Assembly: GCA_009711705.1 (NCBI GenBank)
Contig: VENG01000010.1
Location: 1-63,257 of the forward strand
From: Bacillota bacterium
GTDB taxonomy: Bacteria; Bacillota; Desulfotomaculia; Desulfotomaculales; VENG01
Reading direction: 5' to 3'
Length of the DNA stretch: 63,257 nt
The position numbers and the translations under genes are program-made. Below, piece after piece: positions 8,767-18,590 of this stretch; position 1 is the first letter of the stretch; each line of letters starts with the position of its first letter. Under the pieces are notes generated by a model that ran no database searches, had not been told where the DNA came from, and saw only the letters and a list, made by a program, of their open reading frames with translations.

Positions 8767-10062
8767 TCACGAGGGTCCGGTTTTACCGAGATAACGCTCT
8801 ACTATCTGCATGGCACAATAATCACCGCACATGGTGCAGGCCTCTGTGTCTTCAGAGTTCCTGCCCTCCCGGTAACGGCTGAATTTTATCGGGTCCAGAG
8901 CTAACTCCTTCTGCTTGCCCCAGTCCAAGGCCTTGCGGGCTTCAGACATTTGGTGATCCCACTGAATAGCTCCGGGTAATCCTTTTGCTACATCCGCAGC
9001 ATGGCCTGCCAGGCGGCAGGCCATTACGCCCTCCCGCACATCTTCCTCGGTGGGCAGCCCCAAGTGTTCGGCGGGGGTGACGTAGCATAAAAAATCTGCC
9101 CCGGCCATGCCGGCCACGGCACCACCTATTGCTGACGTTATATGGTCATACCCCGGTGCAACATCCGTTACCAGCGGCCCCAGCACGTAAAAGGGTGCAC
9201 CTTTACAAAGGCTCTTTTGCAGTTGTACATTTGCTGTTACCTGGTCCAGCGGCACATGCCCCGGCCCCTCTACCATTACCTGAACTCCTGCCTTACGTGC
9301 ACGCTCAACCAGTTCGCCCAGTACGATTAATTCAGCAATTTGGGCACGGTCGGTAGCATCACTTAAACAGCCGGGGCGCAGCCCGTCACCCAAACTAAGG
9401 GTGACATCATATTGAAGACAAATATCCAGCAAACGGTCATATTGTTCATAAAGGGGGTTTTCTTTCCCGTGGTGGAACATCCAGCCGGTAATGAAGGATC
9501 CCCCCCGGCTCACAATGTCCGCAAGGCGCCCCTGCTGTTTAAGTGTCTCTACAACTTGACGGGTAACACCACAGTGCACAGTAAGAAAATCGGCACCCAG
9601 GGCAGCATGTTTTTCAATACCCCGAAACAAATCGTCTGCCGTTAAGCTTACCATGGCACCATGTTTTTCCTGGGCATCAACCATGGCCGAATAAAGGGGG
9701 ACCGTACCCACCATAACCGGACAATTTTCTATTATGGCCCGGCGATTTTTGTCCAGGTCCCCCCCGGTGCTCAAGTCCATAACGCTGTCAGCGCCTGCTT
9801 CAACAGCAGTACGGAGTTTGGCCACTTCCTCCTGCAGGTCCGGATAGGCGGTGGAGGTACCGATATTAGCATTGACTTTGGTTCTAAGCCCCGCCCCCAC
9901 ACCCAGGGGCTTTAAACCGGCATGGTTTTTATTACAGGGAATAACGATGGTTCCGTCTTCTATACCCTTTCTTACAAATTCGGGGTCCCGGTTTTCCTCT
10001 TTCGCCACCTGTTCCATAGCCTCGGTAATCTTGCCCTGCCTTGCTGCTTCCAATTGTGTCAT
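8767..10062 (-). CDS. thiC: Phosphomethylpyrimidine synthase ThiC
   Basis: Radical-SAM-type enzyme that rearranges aminoimidazole ribotide to HMP-phosphate. 431 aa, normal for the short bacterial form. The C-terminal iron-sulfur motif is CTMCGDYC (CX2CX4C, ~409-416). Core blocks are NANIGTS (~64), [17 protein letters not shown] and [20 protein letters not shown] at 10062 follows GAAGGGAG. First gene of the thi operon, about 270 bases downstream of the TPP riboswitch terminator, with a repeat copy in between. Confidence 0.95.
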   Translation of the reverse strand: MTQLEAARQGKITEAMEQVAKEENRDPEFVRKGIEDGTIVIPCNKNHAGLKPLGVGAGLRTKVNANIGTSTAYPDLQEEVAKLRTAVEAGADSVMDLSTGGDLDKNRRAIIENCPVMVGTVPLYSAMVDAQEKHGAMVSLTADDLFRGIEKHAALGADFLTVHCGVTRQVVETLKQQGRLADIVSRGGSFITGWMFHHGKENPLYEQYDRLLDICLQYDVTLSLGDGLRPGCLSDATDRAQIAELIVLGELVERARKAGVQVMVEGPGHVPLDQVTANVQLQKSLCKGAPFYVLGPLVTDVAPGYDHITSAIGGAVAGMAGADFLCYVTPAEHLGLPTEEDVREGVMACRLAGHAADVAKGLPGAIQWDHQMSEARKALDWGKQKELALDPIKFSRYREGRNSEDTEACTMCGDYCAMQIVERYLGKTGPS

Positions 10063-10090
10063 TTATAGTTCTCCCTTCATTTTTTGTCTA

Positions 10091-10345
10091 AACTCACATG
10101 AACCATATACACAAACTAGAATGAAATATTTTGGACTGGTCCATAAGCTCTGTTTAGGTGATAAAGACTTTCGATTGTATTTTTGTATTTTTTTAGCAAT
10201 CCTGTATATCCTGTTAATCCTGTCTAAAAAAATTGTTTACCCCAAAGCCTCACATGCAAAGCCTTTTACTCCGCTCATCCCGTTAAAACTCACATGAACC
10301 ATATACATAAACTAGAATGAAAATTTATTTTCGTCAAAAAAATAA
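10091..10345. repeat. Composite intergenic repeat, copy 1
   Basis: Contains two copies of a core running from CTCACATGAACCATATAC to ACTAGAATGAAA (about 10092-10125 and 10287-10322). Between them is a ~160-bp block beginning TATTTTGGACTGGTCCATA, which also holds ATCCTGT-type units. The same block is found at 31148-31357 and 45171-45375. This copy lies between the riboswitch terminator and thiC, inside the thi leader. No ORF in it is credible. Confidence 0.8.
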
Positions 10346-10370
10346 AAGACACACCTCGTAGACAAGGTGC
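10335..10370 (-). terminator. Riboswitch-linked terminator
   Basis: Hairpin GCACCTT/GAGGTGT-like (10351-10370, read on the minus strand) followed by a long U-rich run. It lies about 16 bases after the TPP aptamer and is probably its expression platform: ligand bound, terminator formed, thi operon off. Confidence 0.75.
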
Positions 10371-10385
10371 GCCATAAAATCGAAT

Positions 10386-10475
10386 AACCTTCCCTACGCG
10401 GGCATTACCCCGATCAGGTTCTCTGGGTCAGGTACTCACTAGTCCTTTCTCAGCCCAAATTATGGGCTCCCCGTG
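10386..10475 (-). promoter_or_regulatory. TPP riboswitch (THI box)
   Basis: Read on the minus strand, this stretch shows the conserved THI elements in order: GGGGAGCCC...GGGCTGAGA (P1/P2-P3 side), TACCTGACCC, then GAACCTGATCGGGGTAATGCC and GCGTAGGGA. It binds thiamine pyrophosphate and should switch off the downstream thi operon through the terminator at 10335-10370. The identification is firm from the consensus, although no structure prediction was run. Confidence 0.95.
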
Positions 10476-10530
10476 AAAACTTCTATTTTTTTAGATAGTT
10501 GAATAATAAATCTTAACATTGAATGTCTGC

Positions 10531-10553
10531 TGGTACTTGCCAATATAGTACCA
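10531..10553. promoter_or_regulatory. Inverted repeat upstream of the thi leader
   Basis: Perfect 7-bp inverted repeat TGGTACT-N9-AGTACCA, between the crp-like gene and the TPP riboswitch, where the thi promoter must lie. Its half-sites share TGGTAC with the proposed GntR operators of the taurine cluster, but the spacing differs from the double site at 22697 (11 bases between GGTAC and GTACC here, 8 there). Function is unproven. Confidence 0.35.
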
Positions 10554-10617
10554 TGTTTATGTTAATTCGTCTAATTTTTTTCTACTCTAGTGGACCATCG
10601 CCCCAAAAAATCTCTGC

Positions 10618-11328
10618 TTAAATAACCCAATTTAATAGCTTATCAGGATGAATAATGCGTATTGCCCTACCCTCATAAATAACAATATTTTCCTGTTTAA
10701 AAATGTTAATTAAAGAAGTAACTGTTTGCCTGGTTGTCCCCACCATATTAGCTATTTCTTCGTGAGTAAGGTGTAAATTAATTCTGATCCCGTTTTGGGT
10801 TTGCTCACCCATTTTTTCACACAAATTCATAAGAAATAAGGCTAATCTACTGGAAGCTTCTCTACAAACCAGCCCTTGGACTAGCGTCTCGGCCTCACAT
10901 AGCCGTGCGCTGAGTAATTTGATCACCTTTTTGGCTAAAGTAGGATGACGGTCCATCAATTTTTTAAATTCTTGTTCAGGTATCACTAACAATGATACGC
11001 TACTAATGGCACCGGAAAAACATTTTCTGTCTTCACCCAGCATTACATCTGCTAAACCCATTAATTCTCCAGGGTTTCGAATACCCACCGAAACATTCCT
11101 GCCTTCAGCGGAAATCCTATATACCTTTACCCATCCGCTCTCAATAAGGTATACATGATCACCTTTGTCACCAGCGGCAAATATCACTTGCCCCTTATGA
11201 TAATGTTCTTTGTAACCTACTCCCTTAATAATCATACTTTCCATGCTATTGAGGCCTAGGCTCGATTTTAAGCTGCTTTTTTTGTCGGCATTCAGATTTA
11301 GAGTATTTTTATTAGTACAATTAATCAT
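10618..11328 (-). CDS. Crp/Fnr-family transcription regulator
   Basis: 236 aa. Residues ~35-125 form a cyclic-nucleotide-binding-type jelly roll (GQVIFAAGDKGDHVYLIESGWVKVYRIS, PGELMGLADVML). The C-terminal winged helix has a clear recognition helix, LTHEEIANMVGTTRQTVTSLINIFKQENIV (~186-215). There is no cysteine set for an Fnr iron-sulfur cluster; the few cysteines are scattered. ATG at 11328 follows AGGTG. It is the last gene of the taurine region on this strand, 52 bases after the aldehyde dehydrogenase, and could respond to redox state or a metabolite of the pathway. Target sites were not identified. Confidence 0.88.
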   Translation of the reverse strand: MINCTNKNTLNLNADKKSSLKSSLGLNSMESMIIKGVGYKEHYHKGQVIFAAGDKGDHVYLIESGWVKVYRISAEGRNVSVGIRNPGELMGLADVMLGEDRKCFSGAISSVSLLVIPEQEFKKLMDRHPTLAKKVIKLLSARLCEAETLVQGLVCREASSRLALFLMNLCEKMGEQTQNGIRINLHLTHEEIANMVGTTRQTVTSLINIFKQENIVIYEGRAIRIIHPDKLLNWVI

Positions 11329-11380
11329 TTGCGCACCTCAAAAAGTTATAAATATAAATTAAGAGATATTGTCCTAAATT

Positions 11381-12889
11381 TTACTTAAGCGTACAACAGC
11401 TGCCTTTTGAATCATTGCTGCTATTAGCCTTTCCATAATAACGGACAGTGGCAACCTTACGTTTAGTAAAGAAATCAACAGCATCTTGTCCCTGCGCTTT
11501 AATACGGCTACCTAACAGGGACGCCCTGTCTCCACCGAAGGGCAAGTACGGCATTGATGCCGGCACACCAACGTTAACCCCCAGCATACCGGAGTCTACT
11601 TGACGTAAAAACTTCTGTGCATATTGACCGCTCTCAGTAAAGATAGATCCACCATTACCAAATTCAGAGCTGTTAATAAATGCTATCCCTTCATTAACAT
11701 CTTTAACCTTAATTAAAGATACTACAGGCCCGAAAATTTCATCGATAGCTACTTTCATATCCGGGGTTACTTCAGACAAGATCGTTGGGCCTACAAAATA
11801 ACCATTTTTATTTTTATCCGGGACTTCAATGTCACGACCGTCCAGAGCCAAGTTTGCTCCCTCTTCAATACCTAAATCGATATATTTGTGTGCTCTTGCT
11901 TGGGATTGTTTAGAGATAACCGGCCCCATAAATACTTTTTCGTCTCTTGCATCCCCAACTTTTACATTTTTTGCTGCTTCAACCATTCTTTCTTTAACAG
12001 AGTCATAAATATCCTCTACCACTGCAACATTGGCTCCCGCCATGCATCTTTGCCCTGCCGCGCCATAACAGGAATTAATGAAGTTTTCAATAAAGCCGTC
12101 CATGTTGGCATCTTCGGCGACAAGCAAAGTGTTTTTTGCCCCTGCCAAAACCATACTTCTCTTACCGGTTTTGGCGCTTCCTTCGGCAATTATTTTTCCT
12201 ACTGGGGTTGATCCTACAAAAGCCATTGCCTCAATTGCAGGGCTGTTAAGCAGAGCTTCAACTACTGGCTTAGTACCATTTACAAGGTTAAATACCCCTT
12301 CAGGCAGTCCAATAGCTTCAAATATCTCCATTATTTTTTGCATAAATACCGGAGATTGCTCTGAGGCTTTAAATACCATAGTATTCCCTGTCCCAATAGC
12401 AAATGGAACGAACCATCCGAATACTAAAGCAGGAAAGTTGAACGGTGCTAAAGCTCCAATAACTCCCAAAGGCTGGCGGATTACTTCACCATCAATTTTT
12501 GAATTGACTTCAATTTTATCACCGCGCATCATCATTGGAATTCCACATGCAGTTTCTGTAAGCTGAATTGCACGTTCCACTTCAGCTCTTGCATCAGCTA
12601 TATGCTTAGCTTGATCAGTAGCTATTGATTGAGCCAGATCTTCTTTTCTTGCCATCAATCCGTCACGAAGCTTGAATAAATATTCCATTCTTTTGCCCAT
12701 GGAAACATTGCGCCAACTTTTGAATGCCTCTTTCGCGGCAGCAATAGCATCTTCTACCTTCTCTGTAGGTGTAATTGGCACTTCCCCGATTTCCTCACCG
12801 GTTGACGGGTTATAAACTTTAAGAAACTCTGCTCCGGTTTCTTCAATCCATTCTCCATTAATATAGTCTTTTAGTTTACCAAATTCCAA
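11381..12889 (-). CDS. Aldehyde dehydrogenase, methylmalonate-semialdehyde-dehydrogenase type
   Basis: About 502 aa. Catalytic cysteine in GAAGQRCMAGA (~273-283), NAD-binding FVGSTPVGKIIAEGSA, and LGVNVGVPASMPYLPFGG near the end. Where ordinary aldehyde dehydrogenases have the general-base glutamate (ELGGK), this one has LAGAKN. That is the pattern of the CoA-acylating MmsA/IolA group. Likely products are acyl-CoAs: either acetyl-CoA from malonate semialdehyde (beta-alanine breakdown by the same aminotransferase) or sulfoacetyl-CoA from sulfoacetaldehyde (SauS-like activity). The tail KGSCCTLK is unusual. Start: TTG at 12889 after AATAGGAG; the frame is open upstream to 13024 but without family similarity. 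It has its own promoter-like sequence at 12971-12999. Confidence 0.85.
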   Translation of the reverse strand: MEFGKLKDYINGEWIEETGAEFLKVYNPSTGEEIGEVPITPTEKVEDAIAAAKEAFKSWRNVSMGKRMEYLFKLRDGLMARKEDLAQSIATDQAKHIADARAEVERAIQLTETACGIPMMMRGDKIEVNSKIDGEVIRQPLGVIGALAPFNFPALVFGWFVPFAIGTGNTMVFKASEQSPVFMQKIMEIFEAIGLPEGVFNLVNGTKPVVEALLNSPAIEAMAFVGSTPVGKIIAEGSAKTGKRSMVLAGAKNTLLVAEDANMDGFIENFINSCYGAAGQRCMAGANVAVVEDIYDSVKERMVEAAKNVKVGDARDEKVFMGPVISKQSQARAHKYIDLGIEEGANLALDGRDIEVPDKNKNGYFVGPTILSEVTPDMKVAIDEIFGPVVSLIKVKDVNEGIAFINSSEFGNGGSIFTESGQYAQKFLRQVDSGMLGVNVGVPASMPYLPFGGDRASLLGSRIKAQGQDAVDFFTKRKVATVRYYGKANSSNDSKGSCCTLK

Positions 12890-12970
12890 CTCATATTCAC
12901 TCCTATTTAAATGCAATAAAACGAGGTAACTTTTACTTTTAGTCTTCAGCCCCAAAATCAATAAACTATT

Positions 12971-12999
12971 ATTATAAAGACCATAGTGTGAATTGATAA
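12971..12999 (-). promoter_or_regulatory. Candidate sigma-A promoter of the aldehyde dehydrogenase gene
   Basis: On the minus strand TTATCA is followed after 17 bases by TATAAT. The spacing and -10 box are ideal and the -35 is weak. It lies 80 bases before the chosen start and lacks the TGGTACG motif seen at the other promoters of this region. Confidence 0.5.
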
Positions 13000-13011
13000 A
13001 AGTTTTTAGGT

Positions 13012-13048
13012 GTATATGGGACAAGAGAATTTTCCCTGTCCCATATAC
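13012..13048. terminator. Hairpin between xsc and the aldehyde dehydrogenase gene
   Basis: Perfect 12-bp stem GTATATGGGACA (13012-13023 with 13037-13048), loop 13 bases. It follows xsc by 28 bases. No proper U run follows on the minus strand, so it may be a weak terminator, a pause or an RNA-stabilising hairpin that sets xsc apart from the next gene. Confidence 0.5.
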
Positions 13049-13076
13049 TATATCTAAGGGGTGGTGTCAGTACTGT

Positions 13077-14813
13077 TTACCAATTTCTATGGTCAGTATG
13101 GGCATATTTATCCAAATAACGAGTAGGCAAAGCCAAGGCATCCTTTCTAAACGGAGGTGCCAGTTGGGTGCCGTCCACTGCTATCTCCAGAACGGTAGGT
13201 TTACGCAGCTTTACTGCATGTTCGAAGGCTTCTCTAACGTTATTAGGATTATCAACCCTAATTCCTTCAGCACCCATAGCTTTAGCAACAGGTACAAAGC
13301 TTTCGGGATTGGGGATGTCAGCACCAACGAAACGGTTATTGTAAAAGTCTACCTGGTTCTTCTTCTCGGCGCACCACGCGCCGTTTCTGAATACGCAGGC
13401 GATAACAGGCAAGTTATGCTCAACAGCGGTACTAACTTCGTGCAAGCTCATTCCCCACGCACCGTCACCGATGATAGCAACAACCGGCGATTCAGGCCGT
13501 CCGAGCTGCGCTCCAAGTGCAGCCGGATATGCAAAACCGGTGTTACCGAAGGTCAGAGCCGCAACATGCATGCCATTTCCGGTGAACTTAAAGTAACTGT
13601 TGGCTGTAGAAGACACGTTACCGATATCAGTTGTCAAGATAGCATCTTTAGGCATTGCTCTGGAGATTTCCAGCAGCGCTCTGCGTGGGTTGATGGGGTT
13701 ACCGTCAACCATGGCTGTACTTACAATTTCTTCTTCCCATTCTTTCTGGCGGGCTTTAATTTTTGCTAGGCGGTCTTCGTCGACTTTGGGTTCAGGTATC
13801 TTAACTTCCAGGCGCTTAAAGATTTCATTGCTTGCTTCTTTAGCATCGCCGATAATGCCAACTTCCACCGGGTGAGTACGGGCGATATGCTTTGGATTAA
13901 TGTCAATTTGAATAATCTTGGCATCTTCCGGGAAGTAGTTAATGTCGTACTGCGGCAGAGTACCAAATACTGAAAGTCTGGTACCTATAGCCAGAATCAC
14001 ATCGGCTTCTGCCATGGTGTGCATCGCTGCCTTGGAACCCATGTAACCGATAGGTCCTACCCACATATCATGTTCACAGTCAAATGCATCGTTATGCAGA
14101 TAAGTTACCGCAACGGGAGCTGTCAGACGGTCAGCGATTTTGGCCACAATGGGAATGGAGCCGGTGTCTACGACACCCCTACCGGATACAATAACCGGAC
14201 GCTTGGCGTTAGCCAACAGCTCAGCTGCTTGATCCAAAGATTCTAGGGAACCACAGCCACGCTGGTCAACACGATACTGGTGTGGCTGCAGCATCCTCTC
14301 TTCGCATTCACCATAGAAGTAATCACGCGGAATATCGTAAAGTACAGGGCCGCGCTCGGCATAAGCAATCCGGAAAGCAGTTCTCAAGCAATCCGCTGCT
14401 CTCTTAGGATGGGGAACCCGTACTGTTGCTTTAGTGATGGCTTTAAATACAGATACCTGATCGCACTCCTGAAAGCCGTCCCAGCCTATGGTTGGGGTGC
14501 CGGCAGATGGCGAAATAATAACCTGAGGAGTATGCGCCATGTTCGCTGCTGCCACGGATGTTACCATATTGGTAATCCCAGGGCCGTTTTGCCCGGTGAG
14601 CACACCGGCTTTACCGGTTACCCGGGTATATGCGTCTTCCATGTGCCCGGCACTTTGTTCATGACGTACAGGCAGAAAATCAATACCTGCTGTGGGGAAC
14701 AGGTCGAGCATATCCATAAATGCTGAACCAACAATGCCTGTTACGTGATCTACTCCTTCAGCTAATAGAGTTTCTACAATAGCTTCACTGGGTGTCATTT
14801 TTATTTTTGACAT
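13077..14813 (-). CDS. xsc: Sulfoacetaldehyde acetyltransferase
   Basis: TPP enzyme that desulfonates sulfoacetaldehyde with phosphate to sulfite plus acetyl phosphate, the key step of taurine breakdown. About 578 aa, as in the family. The TPP-activating glutamate is in [20 protein letters not shown] near the N-terminus, and the thiamine-binding [11 protein letters not shown]...FRNGAW lies at ~450-485. The Xsc-like stretch [27 protein letters not shown] fits Xsc rather than acetolactate synthase. Start: ATG at 14813, eight bases after GGAGG; an in-frame start at 14828 overlaps that site. It follows the aminotransferase gene by 75 bases. Sulfite reduction genes are not in the window. Confidence 0.93.
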   Translation of the reverse strand: MSKIKMTPSEAIVETLLAEGVDHVTGIVGSAFMDMLDLFPTAGIDFLPVRHEQSAGHMEDAYTRVTGKAGVLTGQNGPGITNMVTSVAAANMAHTPQVIISPSAGTPTIGWDGFQECDQVSVFKAITKATVRVPHPKRAADCLRTAFRIAYAERGPVLYDIPRDYFYGECEERMLQPHQYRVDQRGCGSLESLDQAAELLANAKRPVIVSGRGVVDTGSIPIVAKIADRLTAPVAVTYLHNDAFDCEHDMWVGPIGYMGSKAAMHTMAEADVILAIGTRLSVFGTLPQYDINYFPEDAKIIQIDINPKHIARTHPVEVGIIGDAKEASNEIFKRLEVKIPEPKVDEDRLAKIKARQKEWEEEIVSTAMVDGNPINPRRALLEISRAMPKDAILTTDIGNVSSTANSYFKFTGNGMHVAALTFGNTGFAYPAALGAQLGRPESPVVAIIGDGAWGMSLHEVSTAVEHNLPVIACVFRNGAWCAEKKNQVDFYNNRFVGADIPNPESFVPVAKAMGAEGIRVDNPNNVREAFEHAVKLRKPTVLEIAVDGTQLAPPFRKDALALPTRYLDKYAHTDHRNW

Positions 14814-14888
14814 TGAGGCAACCTCCATATTTTAAATAATTTTGTATATAGCAAGATAATAAATTGTATAGTTAGTTTTTTATTACTC

Positions 14889-16265
14889 TTAAATTTTTTC
14901 TAATGCATTCCGCAGAGTGGTAACGATTCTATCGATTTCTTCTTTGCTGATCGTCAGCGCCGGCGCCATAGTAATTATATTGTTGCGCCCCGGAACACTT
15001 CTGTTCATCTTGCCTAGCAATACGCCTTGTGCGGCTGCTTCACCGTTGACCTTCGCGATAACAGCTTCATCTGCCGGTTCTTTGGTATTTTTATCTGCAA
15101 CAAGTTCCACACCGGCAAATAAACCTTTACCACGCACCTGACCGACCATGGACATACTTTCCAGTTCTTTTAAACTTTCAATCAAATAGTTGCCCATCTT
15201 TTCACTGCGCTTGCATAGTTCTTCATCTTCCATTATCCTAATATTCTCAAGACCGGCGGCACACGCACCCGCACTACCTCCATAAGTGCTAATATCTCTG
15301 AAATACCCCATCTTATCACCGGGATCATTCAAAAACTGATCAAATATTCCTTGCTTGGTAACCGTTGCGGACAAAGGCATATATGAACTGGCCATACCTT
15401 TAGCCATGGTAATCATATCCGGATCTACATCCCAATGCTGGTGGCCAAACCACTTGCCTGTTCTAGCAAAACCGCAAACAACCTCGTCAATAATCAACAG
15501 TACTTCGTACTTGCGGCAAATTTCTTGCAATACCTTGAAGTAATCGTCGCACGGCACCAGGATACCGCCGCCGGCTGTAATGGGCTCAACGATAACTGCA
15601 GCCACCGTATCCGGGCCTTCCGTCTTAATCACATGCTCAAGCGCCCGGGCACAGTCAATGTCGCAATTAGGATATGTCTTACCAAATTCACACCTGTAAC
15701 AGTAAGCAGGGGGGATACCCATAAAACCGGGAACTAAGGGTTCATATCCCATTTTCCTTTCCGGCTGCCCTGTTGCACTTAATGCTGCGATGGTAGTACC
15801 ATGGTAGTCACGCTCACGAAATATTATTTTATACTTGTCCTTTTCAGGATACTTCATCCGAAAATATTGCCTTGACATTTTGAACGCTTTTTCATTGGCT
15901 TCCGAACCACTGTTGGAGTAAAACACTCGCTGCAGGTTAGGTAATAAGGAAGTCATTTTATCAGCTAGTTTTATGGCTGGAATATTGCCGGCAGTCATGG
16001 CATAGTAGGGCATCTGCTTTAATTGTTCGTAAACAGCTTTAGCGATGGATTCCCGGCCATATCCAACATTTACACACCATACTCCACCGGAAACGGCATC
16101 CAAAAATTCCCTACCCTGGATATCCTTAACCATGCAACCGTCTCCCTCAACTATTACTAAGGGATCTTGGTTTTCAAAAATCTTATGCTGAAATATATGG
16201 TGCCACACGTGATCCCGGTCCATTTTGACTATCTCATTGTTATTTGCACAGCATTTACATGACAT
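14889..16265 (-). CDS. tpa: Taurine--pyruvate aminotransferase
   Basis: Class III PLP aminotransferase, 458 aa. It should pass the amino group of taurine to pyruvate, giving sulfoacetaldehyde and alanine. Marks: SNSGSEANEKAFKMSRQY (substrate/phosphate site), YHGTTIAALSATG, IIDEVVCGFARTGKWFG, and the PLP lysine in ITMAKGMASSYMPLSA (~295). The N-terminus is cysteine rich (MSCKCCANN) and two more cysteine groups, CYRC and CDIDC, stand near ~190-205, so a bound metal is possible. ATG at 16265 follows AAGGAGG. It is preceded by pdxS (19 bases) and followed by xsc. Beta-alanine could be a second substrate, as known for relatives. Confidence 0.92.
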   Translation of the reverse strand: MSCKCCANNNEIVKMDRDHVWHHIFQHKIFENQDPLVIVEGDGCMVKDIQGREFLDAVSGGVWCVNVGYGRESIAKAVYEQLKQMPYYAMTAGNIPAIKLADKMTSLLPNLQRVFYSNSGSEANEKAFKMSRQYFRMKYPEKDKYKIIFRERDYHGTTIAALSATGQPERKMGYEPLVPGFMGIPPAYCYRCEFGKTYPNCDIDCARALEHVIKTEGPDTVAAVIVEPITAGGGILVPCDDYFKVLQEICRKYEVLLIIDEVVCGFARTGKWFGHQHWDVDPDMITMAKGMASSYMPLSATVTKQGIFDQFLNDPGDKMGYFRDISTYGGSAGACAAGLENIRIMEDEELCKRSEKMGNYLIESLKELESMSMVGQVRGKGLFAGVELVADKNTKEPADEAVIAKVNGEAAAQGVLLGKMNRSVPGRNNIITMAPALTISKEEIDRIVTTLRNALEKI

Positions 16266-16284
16266 TTATATTTGTCCTCCTTTC

Positions 16285-17172
16285 TTACCAACCGCGTTCC
16301 TGTAATCTATTTTCAGGGGAAATGGATGAAATCTCCATACCTTTCATTGCCTCTCCCAGGCCTTTTGAAAGTTCTGCTAATATTTCAAGGTCATTATAAT
16401 GAGTGGTTGCAGCAACAATTGCTTTAGCTCGCTCAGCAGGATTACCGGATTTAAATATGCCTGATCCCACAAAAACCCCGTCACATCCCAATTGCATCAT
16501 TAAAGCTGCATCCGCGGGTGTGGCAATACCGCCGGCTGCGAAATTCACCACGGGCAAACAGCCTTCCTCGGCAATTTGTACCAATAATTCGTATGGGGCT
16601 CCTATTTCTTTAGCTGCAGCCATAAGCTCATCTTTAGGCATACCTTGGACACGCCTAATTTCTTCCATTATCTTACGCATATGCTTAACAGCTTCTACTA
16701 CATTCCCTGTGCCGGCCTCACCCTTTGTACGAATCATAGCTGCACCTTCAGCTATTCTCCTCAATGCCTCTCCAAGGTTTCGGGCTCCGCATACAAATGG
16801 TACAGTAAATGACTTCTTGTCGATATGATTTGCTTCATCAGCAGGTGTCAGAACTTCACTTTCATCAACATAATCAAGATCAAGGTTTTCTAATATTTGG
16901 GCTTCCACAAAGTGACCTATCCTGGCTTTTGCCATTACCGGTATGGTAACTGCATCCATAATTTGCAATATTATTGCCGGATCGGCCATTCTGGCTACGC
17001 CACCGTCTGCCCTAATATCTGCTGGTACGCGCTCCAAGGCCATAACAGCGCATGCTCCGGCTTCTTGAGCAATTTTTGCTTGTTCCGGTGTGGTAACATC
17101 CATAATTACCCCACCTTTTAACATTTCAGCCAGGCCTTTTTTCACTTTCCAGGTACCCTTGGCCTCCATCAT
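16285..17172 (-). CDS. pdxS: Pyridoxal 5'-phosphate synthase lyase subunit PdxS
   Basis: Makes PLP from ribose-5-phosphate (or ribulose-5-P), glyceraldehyde-3-phosphate and ammonia. 295 aa, normal length. Signature blocks: [24 protein letters not shown] (~21-40), [18 protein letters not shown], the active lysine in [15 protein letters not shown] (~80), the second lysine region [16 protein letters not shown] (~150), and [33 protein letters not shown]. No PdxT glutaminase gene lies beside it, so it would need free ammonia or a distant PdxT. Here it stands between ald, which releases ammonium, and the PLP-dependent tpa. ATG at 17172. Confidence 0.96.
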   Translation of the reverse strand: MMEAKGTWKVKKGLAEMLKGGVIMDVTTPEQAKIAQEAGACAVMALERVPADIRADGGVARMADPAIILQIMDAVTIPVMAKARIGHFVEAQILENLDLDYVDESEVLTPADEANHIDKKSFTVPFVCGARNLGEALRRIAEGAAMIRTKGEAGTGNVVEAVKHMRKIMEEIRRVQGMPKDELMAAAKEIGAPYELLVQIAEEGCLPVVNFAAGGIATPADAALMMQLGCDGVFVGSGIFKSGNPAERAKAIVAATTHYNDLEILAELSKGLGEAMKGMEISSISPENRLQERGW

Positions 17173-17212
17173 TGCGTCATCCTTCCTTTTTTAATAACTG
17201 GAAACCATTGAA

Positions 17213-18361
17213 TTAAGCAATGTGTGACTTGATATCAGCTGGAATATCAATAACTTTATCCAGTGGTGTGTATTCTAAACTTAAGGATTCAGCAACTGCT
17301 TTGTAGGTTACTTTACCATCAATGACGTTTACACCGCGGGCCAGGCCAATATCTTCCCGCACTGCTGCCTCATAACCTTTATTGGCCAGGGCAATGGCAT
17401 ATGGTAATGTTGCGTTGGTCAAAGCAAATGTGGAGGTTCTTGCTACAGCACCGGGCATGTTAGCCACACTATAATGTACAACATCGTGCTTAACGAATGT
17501 AGGTTCAGCGTGGGTGGTGATCCTGTCTACTGTTTCCACACTGCCACCTTGGTCAATAGCTACGTCAACAATAACGGAACCGGGTGTCATATCCTTGACC
17601 ATCTCTTCTTTAATAACCTTAGGGGCCTTTGCTCCCGGAATTAATACGGCACCGATGACGAGGTCGGCCTCAGAAACAGCTTCTTTAAGGTTATAGCTAT
17701 TGGACATAATGGCCTTTAAACGAGGACCAAAAATATCATTAAGGTAACGCAGGCGATTTGGGTTTTTATCAAGTATAGTAACATCAGCGCCCAGGCCTAT
17801 TGCCATTTTGGCAGCGTTGGTACCAACAATACCGCCACCTACGATGGTAACTTTTGCCGGATATGTTCCAGGTACACCGGCCATAAGTACGCCTTTGCCG
17901 CCCTTTGGTTTTTCCAACATTTGAGCGCCGACCTGAATGGACATCCGGCCTGCTACTTCACTCATTGGAGTTAAAAGAGGCAGTGAACCGTCATCCGGCT
18001 GAATGGTTTCATAGGCAATGCCCACAACTTTTTTCTTTAACAATGCCTGTGTTAATTCCGCCTCTGGTGCCAGGTGCAGGTAGGTAAATAAAACTTGTCC
18101 GTCTTTGAACAGGTCATATTCTTCAGGTAGAGGTTCTTTAACTTTCATAATCATATCAGCGGCATTAAAAACATCCTTTGGTTCCGACAGCATTTCCGCG
18201 CCTGCCGCAATGTACTCCTCGTCGGTAATACCACTGCCTAAACCGGCATTTTGTTCGATTACCACTTTATGCCCGTAATTTAATATGGCTTCAACACCGG
18301 CAGGAGTAATGGCTACTCTGTTTTCGTTGTTTTTTATTTCCTTAGGTACACCTATGATCAC
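17213..18361 (-). CDS. ald: Alanine dehydrogenase
   Basis: Oxidises alanine to pyruvate, ammonium and NADH. About 382 aa. It would regenerate the pyruvate used by the taurine aminotransferase. Marks: N-terminal [33 protein letters not shown] (substrate lysine) and TYLHLAPE (catalytic histidine), a Rossmann segment [30 protein letters not shown] (~175-204), and [12 protein letters not shown]. Start: GTG at 18361 eight bases after GGAGGG, matching the usual MIIGVPKE start; upstream in-frame codons have no family similarity. A strong promoter with a candidate GntR operator lies at 18435-18487. The pdxS gene follows 40 bases later. Confidence 0.95.
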   Translation of the reverse strand: MIIGVPKEIKNNENRVAITPAGVEAILNYGHKVVIEQNAGLGSGITDEEYIAAGAEMLSEPKDVFNAADMIMKVKEPLPEEYDLFKDGQVLFTYLHLAPEAELTQALLKKKVVGIAYETIQPDDGSLPLLTPMSEVAGRMSIQVGAQMLEKPKGGKGVLMAGVPGTYPAKVTIVGGGIVGTNAAKMAIGLGADVTILDKNPNRLRYLNDIFGPRLKAIMSNSYNLKEAVSEADLVIGAVLIPGAKAPKVIKEEMVKDMTPGSVIVDVAIDQGGSVETVDRITTHAEPTFVKHDVVHYSVANMPGAVARTSTFALTNATLPYAIALANKGYEAAVREDIGLARGVNVIDGKVTYKAVAESLSLEYTPLDKVIDIPADIKSHIA

Positions 18362-18434
18362 TTGGTTGCCCTCCATTCGTTCCAGTAGTGGTAGATTGAT
18401 AAAATGTAATAATATGCAACTTACATAAACATCA

Positions 18435-18448
18435 TGACGTCCGTACCA
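18435..18448 (-). promoter_or_regulatory. Candidate GntR operator in the ald leader
   Basis: TGGTACGGACGTCA on the minus strand, a close match to the 14-bp motif repeated in this cluster. It lies 10 bases downstream of the -10 box of the ald promoter, a position suited to repression. Confidence 0.6.
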
Positions 18449-18458
18449 GCTATTATAG

Positions 18459-18487
18459 ATTATATTAAGTTGTCGCCTATAAGTCAA
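18459..18487 (-). promoter_or_regulatory. Sigma-A promoter of ald-pdxS-tpa-xsc
   Basis: TTGACT, 17 bases, TATAAT on the minus strand: one mismatch from the full consensus. It would drive ald and probably pdxS, tpa and xsc. Confidence 0.8.
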
Positions 18488-18590
18488 CGTTAAAAGAAAA
18501 ATCTATTACAAAGAAATTATTACTTAATATCCTTGACTAATGTTGGAATAAAATTGAACAATAATGATTGTATTACTTTCTATTTTACCC

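Noticed and set aside
13077..14813. Xsc as acetolactate synthase (IlvB)
   Set aside because: Length and TPP motif are shared, but the substrate-region blocks fit Xsc, and tpa, ald and ackA are adjacent while no ilv genes are.
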